NCBI RefSeq assembly: GCF_007558825.1
Contig: NZ_VLTK01000003.1
Location: forward strand, 62,001 to 126,000
Length of the DNA: 64,000 nucleotides
Direction: 5' to 3'
DNA from: Brevibacterium aurantiacum
GTDB taxonomy: Bacteria > Actinomycetota > Actinomycetes > Actinomycetales > Brevibacteriaceae
The notes under the pieces are model-generated. The model was given only the letters and a program-made list of their open reading frames with translations. It did not search any database and was not told where the DNA came from. Of this stretch, positions 28,955 through 37,580 are shown one piece after another. The translations under genes were made by a program, and so were the position numbers. The first letter of the stretch is position 1; the number at the start of each line of letters is the position of its first letter.

Positions 28955-31900
28955 ATGATCCTAACGGTTCTCGCTCTTGCCGCACTCATCATTCTCACCC
29001 CCATCATCACTCGCTGGCTCGGTCGAGCCAGCGGATGGCTCCTGGCCGCCGCCTATCTCGGCATCGCCGGCCTGTTCACCCCTACCGCCGCCGAGGTGAT
29101 GGCGGGTGCCACTCCGGAAGTGACCTACCAGTGGATTCCCTCCTTCGGTGTCGATCTGGCCCTGCGCGCCGACGGCATCGGCGTCATCTTCACCTACATC
29201 GCACTGATCATCGGCGCGATCGTCTTCGTCTATTCGACCGGCTACCTGTCCCAAGGGCGCAACACGAGCTTCTACTGGCTGATGGTCATCTTCACCTTCT
29301 CAATGGTGATGCTGGTTCTCAGCAACGACCTCTTGGTGCTCTTCGTGTGCTGGGAACTGACGTCTCTTGCCTCCTTCTTCCTCATCGCCCGGTCAGGCTC
29401 GCCCGGCCAGGGGCCCTCTCTGCGCACAATGTTCATCACCTTCATCGGCGGACTCTCCCTGCTGGTGGCAACCGGAACCATCATCGCGGTCACCGGGACC
29501 ACGAACGTCCACGAAGCGCTGAACTCGCCCGTCTGGTCGGGTCAGTCACCGGTGACGACGCTGGTCGCGATTCTCATCGCGGTCGCGGCGATGACCAAGT
29601 CGGCTCAGTTTCCCTTCCATTCCTGGCTGCCTGACGCGATGGCCGCAGCCACACCGGTCTCCGCGTATCTGCACGCGGCCGCCGTGGTCAAGGCCGGCAT
29701 CTTCTTGCTCCTGCGCTTCACACCTGCATTCCACGCCACCCCTGCTTGGAACACCCTGCTCATCGTTGCCGGCCTCATCACCGCCTGCATCGGGGGCTGG
29801 TTCGCTCTCAACCAATACGATGTCAAGAAGCTGATGGCCTATTCCACGGTCTCGCAGCTGGGTCTCATCACCGCTGTGATCGGCGTCGGCTCCGAAGCGG
29901 CGATCGCCGCTGCGTGCCTGCATGTGATCGCCCACGCCCTGTTCAAATCCGGCCTCTTCATGATGGTCGGAGTCGTTGACCATCTCGCCGGGACTCGCGA
30001 ACTCACTCGGATTCCACAACTGATGCGAGCGGCCCCGGGGGCCTTCTTCGTCATGATCATCGGCTGTGCCTCCATGGCAGGCATCCCACCTCTTCTCGGC
30101 TTCGTCTCGAAGGAATCCCTCTTCACGGCATTCGCTGACACTCCCGGTTCGGCCTGGACCGGATGGGCGGCCCTGCTGGTAGCCGTCGCCGCCTCGGTGC
30201 TCACCTTCGCCTACTGCGCGAAGACTGTCTGGGGGGCATTCATCGACGGCAAACCGGTGGAGAAGGCGCGACTGGGACACGGGTCACCCGTCATGCTTGT
30301 TGCCGCTGCGATGCCGATCCTCGCCTCGATTCCGCTGAGCTTCGTCCTGTTCGTCTTCGACAATCCGCTCGATCAGGCAGTCCAAGCGGCCATTCCCGAT
30401 GCAACCGAAGCAGTGCACCTTGCCCTCTGGCACGGAGTGAATAAGGAATTGATAGCCTCGCTGCTGATCATCGCGATCGGCGTGATCATCATCGTCAACC
30501 GTTCCCGCGTCTTCGTCTTCTTCCACCGAGCAACCCTCGGCTTCGACGGAGCCAACGTGATGAGCGGTCTGACGTGGGTTCTGCGTCGTGCCGGTCGCGG
30601 CCTGAGCATCTTCGTCACTCCGATGAACTCCGGCCCCTACCTGGCCATCTCGCTGGGTGGTCTTGCCGTTCTCGCCTTCTCGGCCGTCCCGATCATCTAT
30701 TCGGACCTGCCGCCTCTGCAGGATGGTCTGTGGCGACCCATCGACATCGTCCTCCTCGTCCTCATCACCGTGGCCGTGCTCGTTGTCTGCAGCTCCCACT
30801 CCCGTCTGACCACAGTGGTTGCTCTGTCGGCAGTCGGCATCCTCGCCACTGTCCAGATCCTGGCTCTCGGCGCTCCGGACGTCACTCTGACTCAGCTGCT
30901 GGTCGAGGCGATGACGATCATCGTCATCATGTTGGTGCTGCAGAAACTTCCACGTTCATTCTGGAGATACCCGAAGCGCCTGCAGGCCACCCGCGTGATC
31001 TTCGCCCTCATCGTCGGACTTGCCGCCACCATGCTGACACTGGCACTCAACGGGCGTCGGGATCGGTCAGACCTCGGTCTGTACTACATCGAGAACGCTC
31101 CCGACATCAGCGGTGGAAACAACATCGTCAACACGATCCTCGTCGAATTCCGTGCTCTGGACACCCTCGGTGAGCTCACCGTCCTCGGCATGGCCGGAAT
31201 CGCTATCGTCGCAGTGATGTCGACGGTCAAGGACAAGTTCATCGATCCACCCGCGGAGAACATTCCCGAACCGCCGAGGCAGGCGTGGATTTCCATCCGG
31301 CCTCGGGGCACGACCGCCTATCGCGCCGTCCATGAGGCCTGGCCCAACGTAATCCCGCCGCAGCTGACGATCAGAGTCCTCGGTCCACTGCTGGCGATCA
31401 CTTCACTCGTGATCTTCTGGCGCGGTCACAATGAACCCGGCGGCGGCTTCATCGCCGCGCTTGTCGGATCTGCGATCATCGGCCTCCTCTACATGTCCAC
31501 GGCCAAGGATCGCGCCATCGGCCCGCCGCGTGCACCTCTGTACCTCATCGGTTCCGGTGTGGCCACAGCGGTCGTGACAGGATTCATCGGGCTCATCTTC
31601 GCAGGCTCCTTCCTCGAACCCCTACACGGGTATCTTCTCGGTCAGCACTTCACCACCTCGATGCTGTTCGACCTCGGCGTGTACATCGCAGTGGTCGGCC
31701 TCATCCTGGCCTCCTTCAATCTGCTCGGCGTCTCCGACTCCGCGGCCACCCCGGCCGGTGACGATGTGCTGACCAACGGCATCATCCGCCGCGATGTCGA
31801 GCGCACCCGGGAACGTGCCGATGAGCTCCTCTACGGCGAGCTCAGCGGACCGCTGGACGCGATCAGGGGAGAGCGGCCACCGCGTGACCGGCGATCGAAG

Positions 31901-32053
31901 GTGGCCGACCCGGATGCGAAGGTGCGCGCCTCATCAACTCATATCCTGCACGGTGATGCTCCCACCGAACGTTCCACCGGCGAGACAGCGGAACAGCCGC
32001 CGACCAACGAACAGCCGCCGACCGATGAGCAGGAGGATGCGAAATGGTCCTAG
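28955..32053 (+). CDS. mnhA: Na+/H+ antiporter subunit A with fused MrpB domain
   Basis: 1032 aa. Main subunit of the Mrp antiporter, homologous to NuoL. Start ATG 28955; earlier in-frame codons encode unrelated sequence. ND5-like helices contain ELTSLASFFLI, TKSAQFPFHSWLPDAMAAATPVSAYLH and KLMAYSTVSQLG. The second half has the MrpA-specific region, and from about residue 795 a MrpB domain (VRVLGPLLAITSLVIFWRGHNEPGGGF), so no separate mnhB exists. The C-terminus is a long charged tail. Overlaps mnhC by 10 nt. Confidence 0.95.
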   Translation: MILTVLALAALIILTPIITRWLGRASGWLLAAAYLGIAGLFTPTAAEVMAGATPEVTYQWIPSFGVDLALRADGIGVIFTYIALIIGAIVFVYSTGYLSQGRNTSFYWLMVIFTFSMVMLVLSNDLLVLFVCWELTSLASFFLIARSGSPGQGPSLRTMFITFIGGLSLLVATGTIIAVTGTTNVHEALNSPVWSGQSPVTTLVAILIAVAAMTKSAQFPFHSWLPDAMAAATPVSAYLHAAAVVKAGIFLLLRFTPAFHATPAWNTLLIVAGLITACIGGWFALNQYDVKKLMAYSTVSQLGLITAVIGVGSEAAIAAACLHVIAHALFKSGLFMMVGVVDHLAGTRELTRIPQLMRAAPGAFFVMIIGCASMAGIPPLLGFVSKESLFTAFADTPGSAWTGWAALLVAVAASVLTFAYCAKTVWGAFIDGKPVEKARLGHGSPVMLVAAAMPILASIPLSFVLFVFDNPLDQAVQAAIPDATEAVHLALWHGVNKELIASLLIIAIGVIIIVNRSRVFVFFHRATLGFDGANVMSGLTWVLRRAGRGLSIFVTPMNSGPYLAISLGGLAVLAFSAVPIIYSDLPPLQDGLWRPIDIVLLVLITVAVLVVCSSHSRLTTVVALSAVGILATVQILALGAPDVTLTQLLVEAMTIIVIMLVLQKLPRSFWRYPKRLQATRVIFALIVGLAATMLTLALNGRRDRSDLGLYYIENAPDISGGNNIVNTILVEFRALDTLGELTVLGMAGIAIVAVMSTVKDKFIDPPAENIPEPPRQAWISIRPRGTTAYRAVHEAWPNVIPPQLTIRVLGPLLAITSLVIFWRGHNEPGGGFIAALVGSAIIGLLYMSTAKDRAIGPPRAPLYLIGSGVATAVVTGFIGLIFAGSFLEPLHGYLLGQHFTTSMLFDLGVYIAVVGLILASFNLLGVSDSAATPAGDDVLTNGIIRRDVERTRERADELLYGELSGPLDAIRGERPPRDRRSKVADPDAKVRASSTHILHGDAPTERSTGETAEQPPTNEQPPTDEQEDAKWS

Positions 32054-32376
32054 CCATCACAATCGGAGTGCTGACCGCAGGCGGGGTGTACCTCATGATG
32101 CAGCGGTCGATGGTCAGAGGTGTCTTCGGGCTGACTCTCATCTCCCATGCTGCGAACTTCATCCTGCTGTCTGCGGGAGTCGGAGCCTGGCGAGTCGAGC
32201 CTCTGAGTGATCGGGGCGATCAGAGCCTGGCCGCGGATCCGCTGCCGCAGGCCTTCGTCCTCACGGCAATCGTCATCACCCTGACGGTGACGATCTTCAT
32301 GCTCGCTCTGGCTGTGCTCGGTCACGATGACGATCAGAAACGGGCTCCGGAGACAGGGGAGGCCCGAGAGTCATGA
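32044..32376 (+). CDS. mnhC: Na+/H+ antiporter subunit C
   Basis: 110 aa, NuoK-like, three helices: VLAITIGVLTAGGVYLMMQ, FGLTLISHAANFILLSAGV, ADPLPQAFVLTAIVITLTVTIFML. DPLPQALVLTAIVI is the MnhC signature. ATG inside the end of mnhA; 4-nt overlap with mnhD. Confidence 0.95.
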   Translation: MVLAITIGVLTAGGVYLMMQRSMVRGVFGLTLISHAANFILLSAGVGAWRVEPLSDRGDQSLAADPLPQAFVLTAIVITLTVTIFMLALAVLGHDDDQKRAPETGEARES

Positions 32377-33890
32377 ACCCAGCATTCCTGCTCCTGCTCA
32401 TCGGAGTCCCGCTCCTGTTCTCCGCGCTGAGCGTGCTCATCACCTCCCGCACCTTCGACCGCGTTCTGCTGCTGGCGGCTCCGAGCTTCGTCGGCATCTC
32501 CGGCATCGTGCTGCTCTTCGTCCACCATCGCCAGCCGGTGCTCGCTCATTCCGTCGGCGGCTACGTCCCCGGCCTGGCCATCCCCTTCGTCTCGGATACG
32601 TTCACCGCGCTGATGCTGGTCCTGACATCAGTCACCGCCATCGCCAGCTGCATCTTCCTCATCACAACCGGTGAAGACCAGTACCGGTTCGTTCCCGCTC
32701 TGATCCTGATGATGCTCACCGGCGTCTACGGTGCGCTACTGACCGGGGACCTGTTCAACTTCTTCGTCTTCATCGAAGTCATGGTGCTGCCGGCCTACGC
32801 ACTGGTGGCGGTGACCGGAACCTGGCGCCGCCTCGGTGTGGGCCGCATGTACGTCATGGTCAACCTGCTCACCTCGACCATCCTGCTCATCGGTGTCGGG
32901 TTCGTCTACGGCGCCACCGGCACCGTGAACATCGCGATCCTCGCCCAGATGGGGGCGCCGACTGGGCAGGGAGCACTGGCCATCGGAGTCGTCCTCTTTG
33001 CGCTGATCATCAAGGCCGGCGGTGCGCCGTTCCACGGTTGGCTGGTGCGCAGCTACCCGAACACCTCGGCGGGAATGATGTCGCTGTTCTCGGGATTGCA
33101 CTCGAAGGTCGCCCTCTACGCGATCTACCGGATCTACACCACTGTGTACGGCGAACCCGCCGCCTGGGTCAACGTCATCGTCGCCATCGCCATCGCCAGT
33201 ATCCTCATCGGCTCCATCTCCGGGTTCGGACAGAACCGTGTCCGCAACGTCCTCGCCTTCCAGATGACGAGTGGGGTCGGACATATTCTGCTCGGTGTGG
33301 TGCTCCTGACCTCGACGGCGCTGGGTGCCGGCGCCTTCTACATGGTCCATCACATGATCACGATGTCGGGGCTGCTGCTCATCATGGGAGCGGTCGAGCA
33401 GACCTACGGCAGCGGTTCGTTCAAGAAGCTGACCGGGCTGGCCGGCCGAGAAAGATGGGCTACGATCCTGATGATCCTCGGCCTCTTCTCCCTCATCGGG
33501 CTCCCGCCGACCTCGGGCCTGTGGGGCAAAGTCGGACTCATCACGGCCGCGACCGGCGGCGAGGGTGCACTGGGTTGGTGGCTGGTTGCCGCGATCGTCC
33601 TCGGAGCTCTCATCAGCCTGCTCGCGCTGCAACGCACGTGGCGCAATACCTTCTGGGGGCCGCCGATGCAGACCTACCGCCCGGACTCAGCCGAGACCGG
33701 CAGGGCTCCTGCCGAACCCATCGTGAACAGCGTCCGGATCCCTGCGCGCCTGTTGGTGCCGGGAACGATCATGATCGCGATGTCCGTGGCGATCTTCGCC
33801 TACCCCGAACCGCTGCTGGAGATCACCACCCGCGCCGCGACCGCGCTGCTTGACCACAGCGCCTACATCGAGGCGGTGACGGCCCCATGA
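32373..33890 (+). CDS. mnhD: Na+/H+ antiporter subunit D
   Basis: 505 aa, NuoN/NuoM-like, about 14 helices. Conserved FNFFVFIEVMVLPAYALVA and KAGGAPFHGWLVRSYPNTSAGMM (the proton-path Lys and Glu helices) are present. Overlaps mnhC and mnhE by 4 nt each, so the operon is read in tight coupling. Confidence 0.95.
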   Translation: MNPAFLLLLIGVPLLFSALSVLITSRTFDRVLLLAAPSFVGISGIVLLFVHHRQPVLAHSVGGYVPGLAIPFVSDTFTALMLVLTSVTAIASCIFLITTGEDQYRFVPALILMMLTGVYGALLTGDLFNFFVFIEVMVLPAYALVAVTGTWRRLGVGRMYVMVNLLTSTILLIGVGFVYGATGTVNIAILAQMGAPTGQGALAIGVVLFALIIKAGGAPFHGWLVRSYPNTSAGMMSLFSGLHSKVALYAIYRIYTTVYGEPAAWVNVIVAIAIASILIGSISGFGQNRVRNVLAFQMTSGVGHILLGVVLLTSTALGAGAFYMVHHMITMSGLLLIMGAVEQTYGSGSFKKLTGLAGRERWATILMILGLFSLIGLPPTSGLWGKVGLITAATGGEGALGWWLVAAIVLGALISLLALQRTWRNTFWGPPMQTYRPDSAETGRAPAEPIVNSVRIPARLLVPGTIMIAMSVAIFAYPEPLLEITTRAATALLDHSAYIEAVTAP

Positions 33891-34285
33891 TGCGCATCAT
33901 TCACGGCATCTCCTATCTGGGTTATATCGGCTGGGCGATCGTGACCGGGTCGGTGACAATCGTCACCCGAGTATTGCGCCCCGGCCAGTACGCGCAGCCG
34001 ATGATCGTAGAGATCCCGCTGCGGTGCGTGACCGACCTCGAGGTGACCCTGTTCGCCTCATCGATCACGATCACCCCGGGGACATTGGTCACAGCCATCG
34101 CCGCGGGCACCTCCACACAGCCGCCGGTGCTCTTCGTCCATGCCCTGTTCGAGGATTCGGAGGAGGCAGCTATGGAAGGCCTCTATGACATGGAGTCACG
34201 ACTGCTTGCAATGACCAGGGGCCGGGCACCGTCCGGACCGGCTGCCAGCTCCGCTGAGGTTGAACAGGAGGAAGAACGCCCATGA
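33887..34285 (+). CDS. mnhE: Na+/H+ antiporter subunit E
   Basis: 132 aa. N-terminal membrane helix (ISYLGYIGWAIVTGSVTIV), then the MnhE core IVEIPLRCVTDLEVTLFASSITITPGTLV. Shorter than many MnhE proteins because the second N-terminal helix is missing, and it ends in an acidic tail. 4-nt overlaps on both sides. Confidence 0.93.
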   Translation: MMRIIHGISYLGYIGWAIVTGSVTIVTRVLRPGQYAQPMIVEIPLRCVTDLEVTLFASSITITPGTLVTAIAAGTSTQPPVLFVHALFEDSEEAAMEGLYDMESRLLAMTRGRAPSGPAASSAEVEQEEERP

Positions 34286-34542
34286 CCATCGTCGTCAGCA
34301 TCTGCATCACCATCCTCGCCGCGGCCGTCATTGTGGGCCTCGTCCGGGTTCTCACCGCCAAGGACCTGGGCTCGCGCGCGATCGTCAGCGATCTCATGTA
34401 CTTCTCCGCCATCGGCATGCTCACGATGTTCGGCATCCTCGTGTCCTCGTCGATCGTCCTCGACGCGATCTTCCTGTCGTCCATGGTCGGCATTCTCGCT
34501 ACCATCGCACTGTCGCGGATCCTCACCAGGGGGCTGCGCTGA
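34282..34542 (+). CDS. mnhF: Na+/H+ antiporter subunit F
   Basis: 86 aa, three helices; VRVLTAKDLGSRAIVSDLMYFSAIGMLTMFG matches the MnhF pattern of a short loop with an Asp before helix 2. The stop shares one base with the mnhG start (TGATG). Confidence 0.93.
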   Translation: MTIVVSICITILAAAVIVGLVRVLTAKDLGSRAIVSDLMYFSAIGMLTMFGILVSSSIVLDAIFLSSMVGILATIALSRILTRGLR

Positions 34543-34946
34543 TGAATGATGCCGTGGCAACCACCCTGGTCGGTGTCTTCGGGATCAGCGGGTCCCTGCT
34601 CATGCTGTTCTCCGCGCTTGCGATGTTCCGAGTCCGCGACGCGCTGTCCCGGATCAACGTATTCTCCCCGGCTACAGGTTTGGGAATGCCTCTGATCGTG
34701 GTCGCGGTCTACGTCTATGACATTCACTCGGAAGGCTTCAGCTGGGGCTCTCTGCTGATGGCCGCTGCTGCTGTGCTGTGTCTGATCATCGTGTCCTCGG
34801 TGGGCAGCAACACGCTCTCGCGTGCCAGTGTGCTGTCGGGACAGCCCGTCTACCGAAAGACCGCTCCGAATCGGTTGGCGCGCCCACCTGCGGGAGTCGT
34901 CGACGACGACCCGGATTCTCCTGATCAGCCGAGGACCGGGGCCTGA
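34542..34946 (+). CDS. mnhG: Na+/H+ antiporter subunit G
   Basis: 134 aa. Three helices; ISGSLLMLFSALAMFRVRDALSRINVFSPATGLG is the MnhG signature. A 45-residue disordered tail follows. Last gene of the mnhA-C-D-E-F-G operon. The complex exports Na+ (and K+) in exchange for H+ for salt and alkali tolerance. Confidence 0.94.
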   Translation: MNDAVATTLVGVFGISGSLLMLFSALAMFRVRDALSRINVFSPATGLGMPLIVVAVYVYDIHSEGFSWGSLLMAAAAVLCLIIVSSVGSNTLSRASVLSGQPVYRKTAPNRLARPPAGVVDDDPDSPDQPRTGA

Positions 34947-34952
34947 GCGGTC

Positions 34953-34979
34953 GGGTCCCAGCTGTTGAGTTCGGGACCC
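34953..34979. terminator. Possible terminator between mnhG and alkB-like gene
   Basis: Short inverted repeat GGGTCCC (34953-34959) / GGGACCC (34973-34979) between convergent genes. Weak (7 bp). Confidence 0.4.
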
Positions 34980-34986
34980 CGTCCGG

Positions 34987-35721
34987 CTATTCTCTGCCTG
35001 TGGTGCGCAACGTGATGTTGATTCTGCCGCCGCCGAGGTGGTCCAGACGACCATATTCAGGCGCGGTGGCCTCCCGGATGGAGGTCACCCCGTGATAGGC
35101 GAAGCGGGCAGGCCCGCCGAAGACGAAAGCATCGCCGGAGGCCAGACGAATGTCCTCATAGGGCTTGTTACGGGTGACGGTGTTGCCGAACCGGAAGACA
35201 CACGTATCACCAAGCGACAATGATACGACTGGAGCAGGATCGGACTCGTCCTTGTCCTGGTGCATTCCCATCTTCGCTCGAGCGTCGTAGTAATTCACCA
35301 GAGCCACGTCCGGACAATACTCTTCGGGCACAAGACCCCAGAGACTCTTGGAGTCAACGGGGGAGTCAGGATCCTCAGCAACCACCTCGGCGGCGGTGGA
35401 GACGACCTGACGACCAAGACGAGTCATCCAGTCCGGGAATGAGAGCACCCGCTGACCGTTGACATCGCGGGCGTGGCGATCATAGCGGCCCGGCTGCCAA
35501 TGCCATCCCAGGCCAATGGTTCTCACGCTCATCGGATGCCCGGCGATCGATGTCGCATGAGCAGGCACCGGCCCGGACTGCCACTTCGCGTACTGTCTGA
35601 TGATCCAGGTTTGAGCCGCCTCGTCGAGGAATCCTGGGAGCCAGACTGCCCCCGGTGCGATGACGCGGGGGCGGCGGTTGAAGGCCTCGTCGGCGAAGAG
35701 CGACTCCATGGCAGGACGCAC
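34987..35721 (-). CDS. alkB: AlkB-family 2-oxoglutarate/Fe(II) dioxygenase
   Basis: 244 aa. Reverses 1-methyladenine and 3-methylcytosine damage by oxidative demethylation. Iron ligands are H154 and D156 (MGMHQDKDE) and H210 (RFAYHGV); the 2-oxoglutarate arginines are R233 and R239 in RINITLR. Nucleotide-lid sequence is present. Start: GTG 35721, or the ATG four codons on (35709); both lie directly behind the stop of the upstream flavoprotein gene (6-bp gap), suggesting cotranscription. Name by family resemblance. Confidence 0.9.
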   Translation of the reverse strand: MRPAMESLFADEAFNRRPRVIAPGAVWLPGFLDEAAQTWIIRQYAKWQSGPVPAHATSIAGHPMSVRTIGLGWHWQPGRYDRHARDVNGQRVLSFPDWMTRLGRQVVSTAAEVVAEDPDSPVDSKSLWGLVPEEYCPDVALVNYYDARAKMGMHQDKDESDPAPVVSLSLGDTCVFRFGNTVTRNKPYEDIRLASGDAFVFGGPARFAYHGVTSIREATAPEYGRLDHLGGGRINITLRTTGRE

Positions 35722-35727
35722 CCGAAC

Positions 35728-36936
35728 TCAGAGTGCGCCGAGTTCGATCGACTCGTCCTGCAGGCGCGCGGCAGAGACGCTCTTGCCGATGAGAGCCCGA
35801 AGCTCGTCACCGACGTCCCAGATGTTGACGTTCATGGCCGCTGTGACGGTACCTCCGCGAGTCCAGAACACGATGTATTCGCCGCTCGACCTGTCGCCGC
35901 GAATGACGACATCGTCGTCACTGCTGCCATGACCCACGTATTCCATGCCGAGATCGTATTGGTCCGTGTAGAAGTACGGTTCCCAGTCGTAGACCTTGTC
36001 CCCGCCGGTGATGGTGGACGCGGCGACTTCGGCCTGGCGCACTGCGTTGTCCCAGTGTTCGACGCGCAGTCGCTGGTTCAGCAGTGTGTTCTGCGCTGCA
36101 GCAATGTCGCCGATGGCGAGGATATTGGCATCGCTTGAGCGCATATGCTCATCGACGATCACGCCGTCATCGGTCTCCAGGCCCGCAGCAGCGGCCAGTT
36201 CGATGGTCGGGTCTGCACCGATTCCCACGACGACCAGGTCGGCAGGAAGGTCACCGGCACTGGTCTGGACGGATTCCACGGCCTTCGTTCCCGAGAAGCC
36301 GGTGGCGTCAGCCTCGGTGACGAACTCGATGCCGTTGGACCGGTGGAGCTCTTCGAAGTACTCACCGATCTCCGTGCCGAGGGCCGACTTCAACGGGGGA
36401 GTCGAACGCAGGACGACGGTGACATCACATCCGGCGTTCTGCGCTGCCGCGGCGACCTCGAGGCCGACCCAGCCACCGCCGATGATGACAACTTTACTGT
36501 CCTGACCGAACTGCGAACGGATGGCCACAGCGTCACCGGCGTCGCGAAGGGTGTGGATGTTGCCCAGATCGGCGCCGGGCACGTCCAAGGAGCGCGGAGT
36601 GGAGCCTGTGGCCAGGATGACCTGACCGTAGACGAGGCTCTCGCCATTGTCGAGGGTGATGCTCTGATTCTGCGCATCCAGTTCAGTGACAGTGGTTCCG
36701 AAGAACGTCGTCACATCGTGGGCGGGATACCAGTCCGCACCGCGCAGTGCCGACTCGGCTGGGTCTGATCCTTCGAGCATGACCTTCTTGGACAAATCCG
36801 GACGGTAGTAGGGTGCGGCCGGATCGGAGCCGATGAGAGCGATCGACGCGGTGTAGCCGCCGTCGCGGAGTGCCTCGACCGCTGTTCCGCCGCCGATTCC
36901 TGCGCCTATGATGACAGTTCCGAATTCCTGAGCCAT
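35728..36936 (-). CDS. FAD-dependent ferredoxin/rubredoxin reductase-like protein
   Basis: 402 aa. FAD site VIIGAGIGGGTAVEAL (residues 8-23), NAD(P)H site VVIIGGGWVGLEVAAAA (about 148-164), a second FAD motif NILAIGDIAAAQN with the conserved Asp, and the C-terminal reductase domain (residues 320-402; EPYFYTDQYDLGMEYVGH). The architecture is that of BphA4/putidaredoxin-reductase-type enzymes that pass electrons from NAD(P)H to a ferredoxin. No ferredoxin or oxygenase gene is adjacent apart from the alkB-like dioxygenase, which does not need one. Its physiological partner is unknown. Confidence 0.92.
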   Translation of the reverse strand: MAQEFGTVIIGAGIGGGTAVEALRDGGYTASIALIGSDPAAPYYRPDLSKKVMLEGSDPAESALRGADWYPAHDVTTFFGTTVTELDAQNQSITLDNGESLVYGQVILATGSTPRSLDVPGADLGNIHTLRDAGDAVAIRSQFGQDSKVVIIGGGWVGLEVAAAAQNAGCDVTVVLRSTPPLKSALGTEIGEYFEELHRSNGIEFVTEADATGFSGTKAVESVQTSAGDLPADLVVVGIGADPTIELAAAAGLETDDGVIVDEHMRSSDANILAIGDIAAAQNTLLNQRLRVEHWDNAVRQAEVAASTITGGDKVYDWEPYFYTDQYDLGMEYVGHGSSDDDVVIRGDRSSGEYIVFWTRGGTVTAAMNVNIWDVGDELRALIGKSVSAARLQDESIELGAL

Positions 36937-37023
36937 TGCCTGTCCTTCCGAAAGGGAATTTCTTCCACCCTGTACCGCCTGTCACAGAGAGTCAACTGGG
37001 GTGAGAGGCTCAGCTTCACCGTT

Positions 37024-37053
37024 TTGTGCACCATGGGGGCTTCGGCGTAGAGT
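37024..37053 (+). promoter_or_regulatory. Promoter of tRNA-Ala(CGC)
   Basis: -35 TTGTGC (37024-37029), 18-bp spacer, -10 TAGAGT (37048-37053); the tRNA begins 11 nt after the -10. Confidence 0.6.
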
Positions 37054-37063
37054 GAGAGCCGAA

Positions 37064-37136
37064 GGGGCTTTAGCTCAGTTGGTAGAGCGTTTCGTTCGCA
37101 ATGAAAAGGTCAGGGGTTCGATTCCCCTAAGCTCCA
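37064..37136 (+). tRNA. tRNA-Ala (anticodon CGC)
   Basis: 73 nt with full cloverleaf: acceptor GGGGCTT/AAGCTCC, D arm GCTC-AGTTGGTA-GAGC, anticodon stem TTTCG/TGAAA with anticodon CGC at 37097-37099, T arm AGGGG-TTCGATT-CCCCT. The alanine identity pair G3-U70 is present. CCA is not encoded. A run of T (37141-37146) follows and probably terminates transcription. Confidence 0.95.
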
Positions 37137-37211
37137 CAGGTTTTTTTCACAGAGATGGCTTGGTCTCCTAGAGACAGTTTGGTCTCACAGAGGTGCAGAG
37201 GTGGTCGCGGG

Positions 37212-37580
37212 TTGAAGCTGCAGACATTGACCATGACCAGCATTCTGGGCCTCGCAGGTCTCGCGCACTTCCTCAGACCCCAGACCTTCGACTCGATCGT
37301 TCCGCCCCGACTGGGCGATCCCCGTGTCTGGACCTATGCCAGTGGTGTGGCCGAACTTGTCTGCGCCACGATGCTCGCTGTGCCTGCCACACGCAGACTG
37401 GGCGGATCGGCCTCTGCCGCGCTCATGGTCGGTGTCTTTCCGGCCAACATCTACACCGTGAAGAAGCACTGGCACAATCCTCGGGGACGTACGATCGCCC
37501 TGGCTCGTCTGCCGCTGCAGGTTCCCCTCGTGTGGATGGCCTGGAACATCGCCGGTGATCGGGCCGAATCCTCAGACTGA
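37212..37580 (+). CDS. DoxX-like membrane protein
   Basis: 122 aa from the TTG at 37212 (GAGGTG 9 nt upstream); the ATG at 37233 is a second choice. Four hydrophobic segments, with LGLAGLAHFLRPQTFDSIVPPRLGDPRVWTYASGVAELVCATML typical of small DoxX-family proteins and a basic loop KKHWHNPRGRTIALARLPLQ before the last helix. Function unknown. Its stop overlaps the 3' end of helR on the other strand by 9 nt. Confidence 0.75.
   Translation: MKLQTLTMTSILGLAGLAHFLRPQTFDSIVPPRLGDPRVWTYASGVAELVCATMLAVPATRRLGGSASAALMVGVFPANIYTVKKHWHNPRGRTIALARLPLQVPLVWMAWNIAGDRAESSD

Noticed and set aside
32736..33632. 298-codon minus-strand frame opposite mnhD
   Set aside because: Composition (Asp/Glu/Arg/Gln) is that of an antisense shadow of hydrophobic codons.
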